Below are positions 63,812 through 64,000 of a DNA stretch of 64,000 bases, one piece after another. The notes under the pieces are model-generated. The model did not search any database, was not told the origin of the DNA, and saw only the letters and a program-made list of their open reading frames with translations. The DNA is from Zhengitettix transpicula (Eukaryota > Arthropoda > Insecta > Orthoptera > Tetrigidae). A program made the position numbers and the translations under genes. The stretch is from the NCBI GenBank assembly GCA_037074705.1, contig CM073596.1, positions 25,766,001-25,830,000 of the forward strand. Reading direction: 5' to 3'. Numbering within the stretch: the first letter of the stretch is position 1; each line of letters starts with the position of its first letter.

Positions 63812-64000
63812 TATATGTGATATATATTTTTCTTGTTCCAAAAAAAGGGAATAATTCAGTATAATAAAAGTTTTTGAATAAGGATTAATTTTGGCTGTAG
63901 TTTTATACAGTGAGAAAGTCCACACGTCCTCAATTTATTCACGGAATTGTATTTGATTGAAATCATCGATAGCCTGAGGCCCCTCCGTAAACAACACACC

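Larger units (their letters stand above)
56571..64000. repeat. Segmental tandem duplication, copy 2 (incomplete)
   Basis: Repeats 45506-52935 at an offset of 11,065 bp and runs off the window end. It contains second copies of two array units (to 57809), the palindrome (58013-58265), the candidate exon (58961-59423), GC-richer patches (60265-60625 and 62145-62505), the LTR (62802-63811) and the end of the minus-strand frame (63935-64000). Confidence 0.96.

Overview
The window looks like repeat-rich, gene-poor nuclear DNA from an animal, most likely an arthropod. It is AT-rich and has no bacterial-type operons or long open frames. It is dominated by solo LTRs, short poly-A-tailed retroposons, a decayed LINE and microsatellites. 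Peptides from the LINE fragment resemble insect endonuclease-reverse transcriptases of the RTE/Jockey type, so a hemimetabolous insect with a large genome is a reasonable guess. The species cannot be named from the sequence. I found no complete, recognisable host gene. The only clearly protein-derived sequence is the broken reverse transcriptase at about 41.7-43.3 kb. Three weaker coding or exon candidates are listed at low confidence.

Layout. 0-15 kb is mostly unique AT-rich DNA with one solo LTR (3.3-4.4 kb), a 140-bp tandem repeat (6.85-7.47 kb) and two retroposon copies (9.8-10.3 and 11.8-12.6 kb). 15-24 kb holds a second solo LTR, a palindrome split by a retroposon with an 8-bp target duplication, a diverged element built of units of about 280 bp, and an LTR of a second family. 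24-41 kb is mostly unremarkable, with retroposon copies at 27.5 and 38.0 kb, LTRs at 34.6 and 38.7 kb, and a possible coding remnant at 30.3 kb. 41.7-43.4 kb is the decayed LINE, interrupted by a retroposon and followed by a tRNA-like sequence. From 44.7 kb there is a tandem array of 602-bp retroposon units. From 45,506 the DNA is part of an 11,065-bp tandem segmental duplication whose second copy runs off the window end (56,571-64,000). The junction lies inside retroposon copies.

How the parts relate. One retroposon family, about 0.55 kb, poly-A or AAT-tailed and rich in hairpins, explains most of the non-unique sequence and appears to have seeded both the 602-bp array and the large duplication. 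The LTRs fall into two related families whose clear boundaries sit in ATAT runs. In several of them the LTR-end plus primer-binding-site junction is repeated in modules of about 62 bp. Two palindromes carry CTGANG(A/G)...GAAAC cores resembling the hammerhead motif known from Penelope-like elements. These last two patterns are the most promising undescribed structures here.
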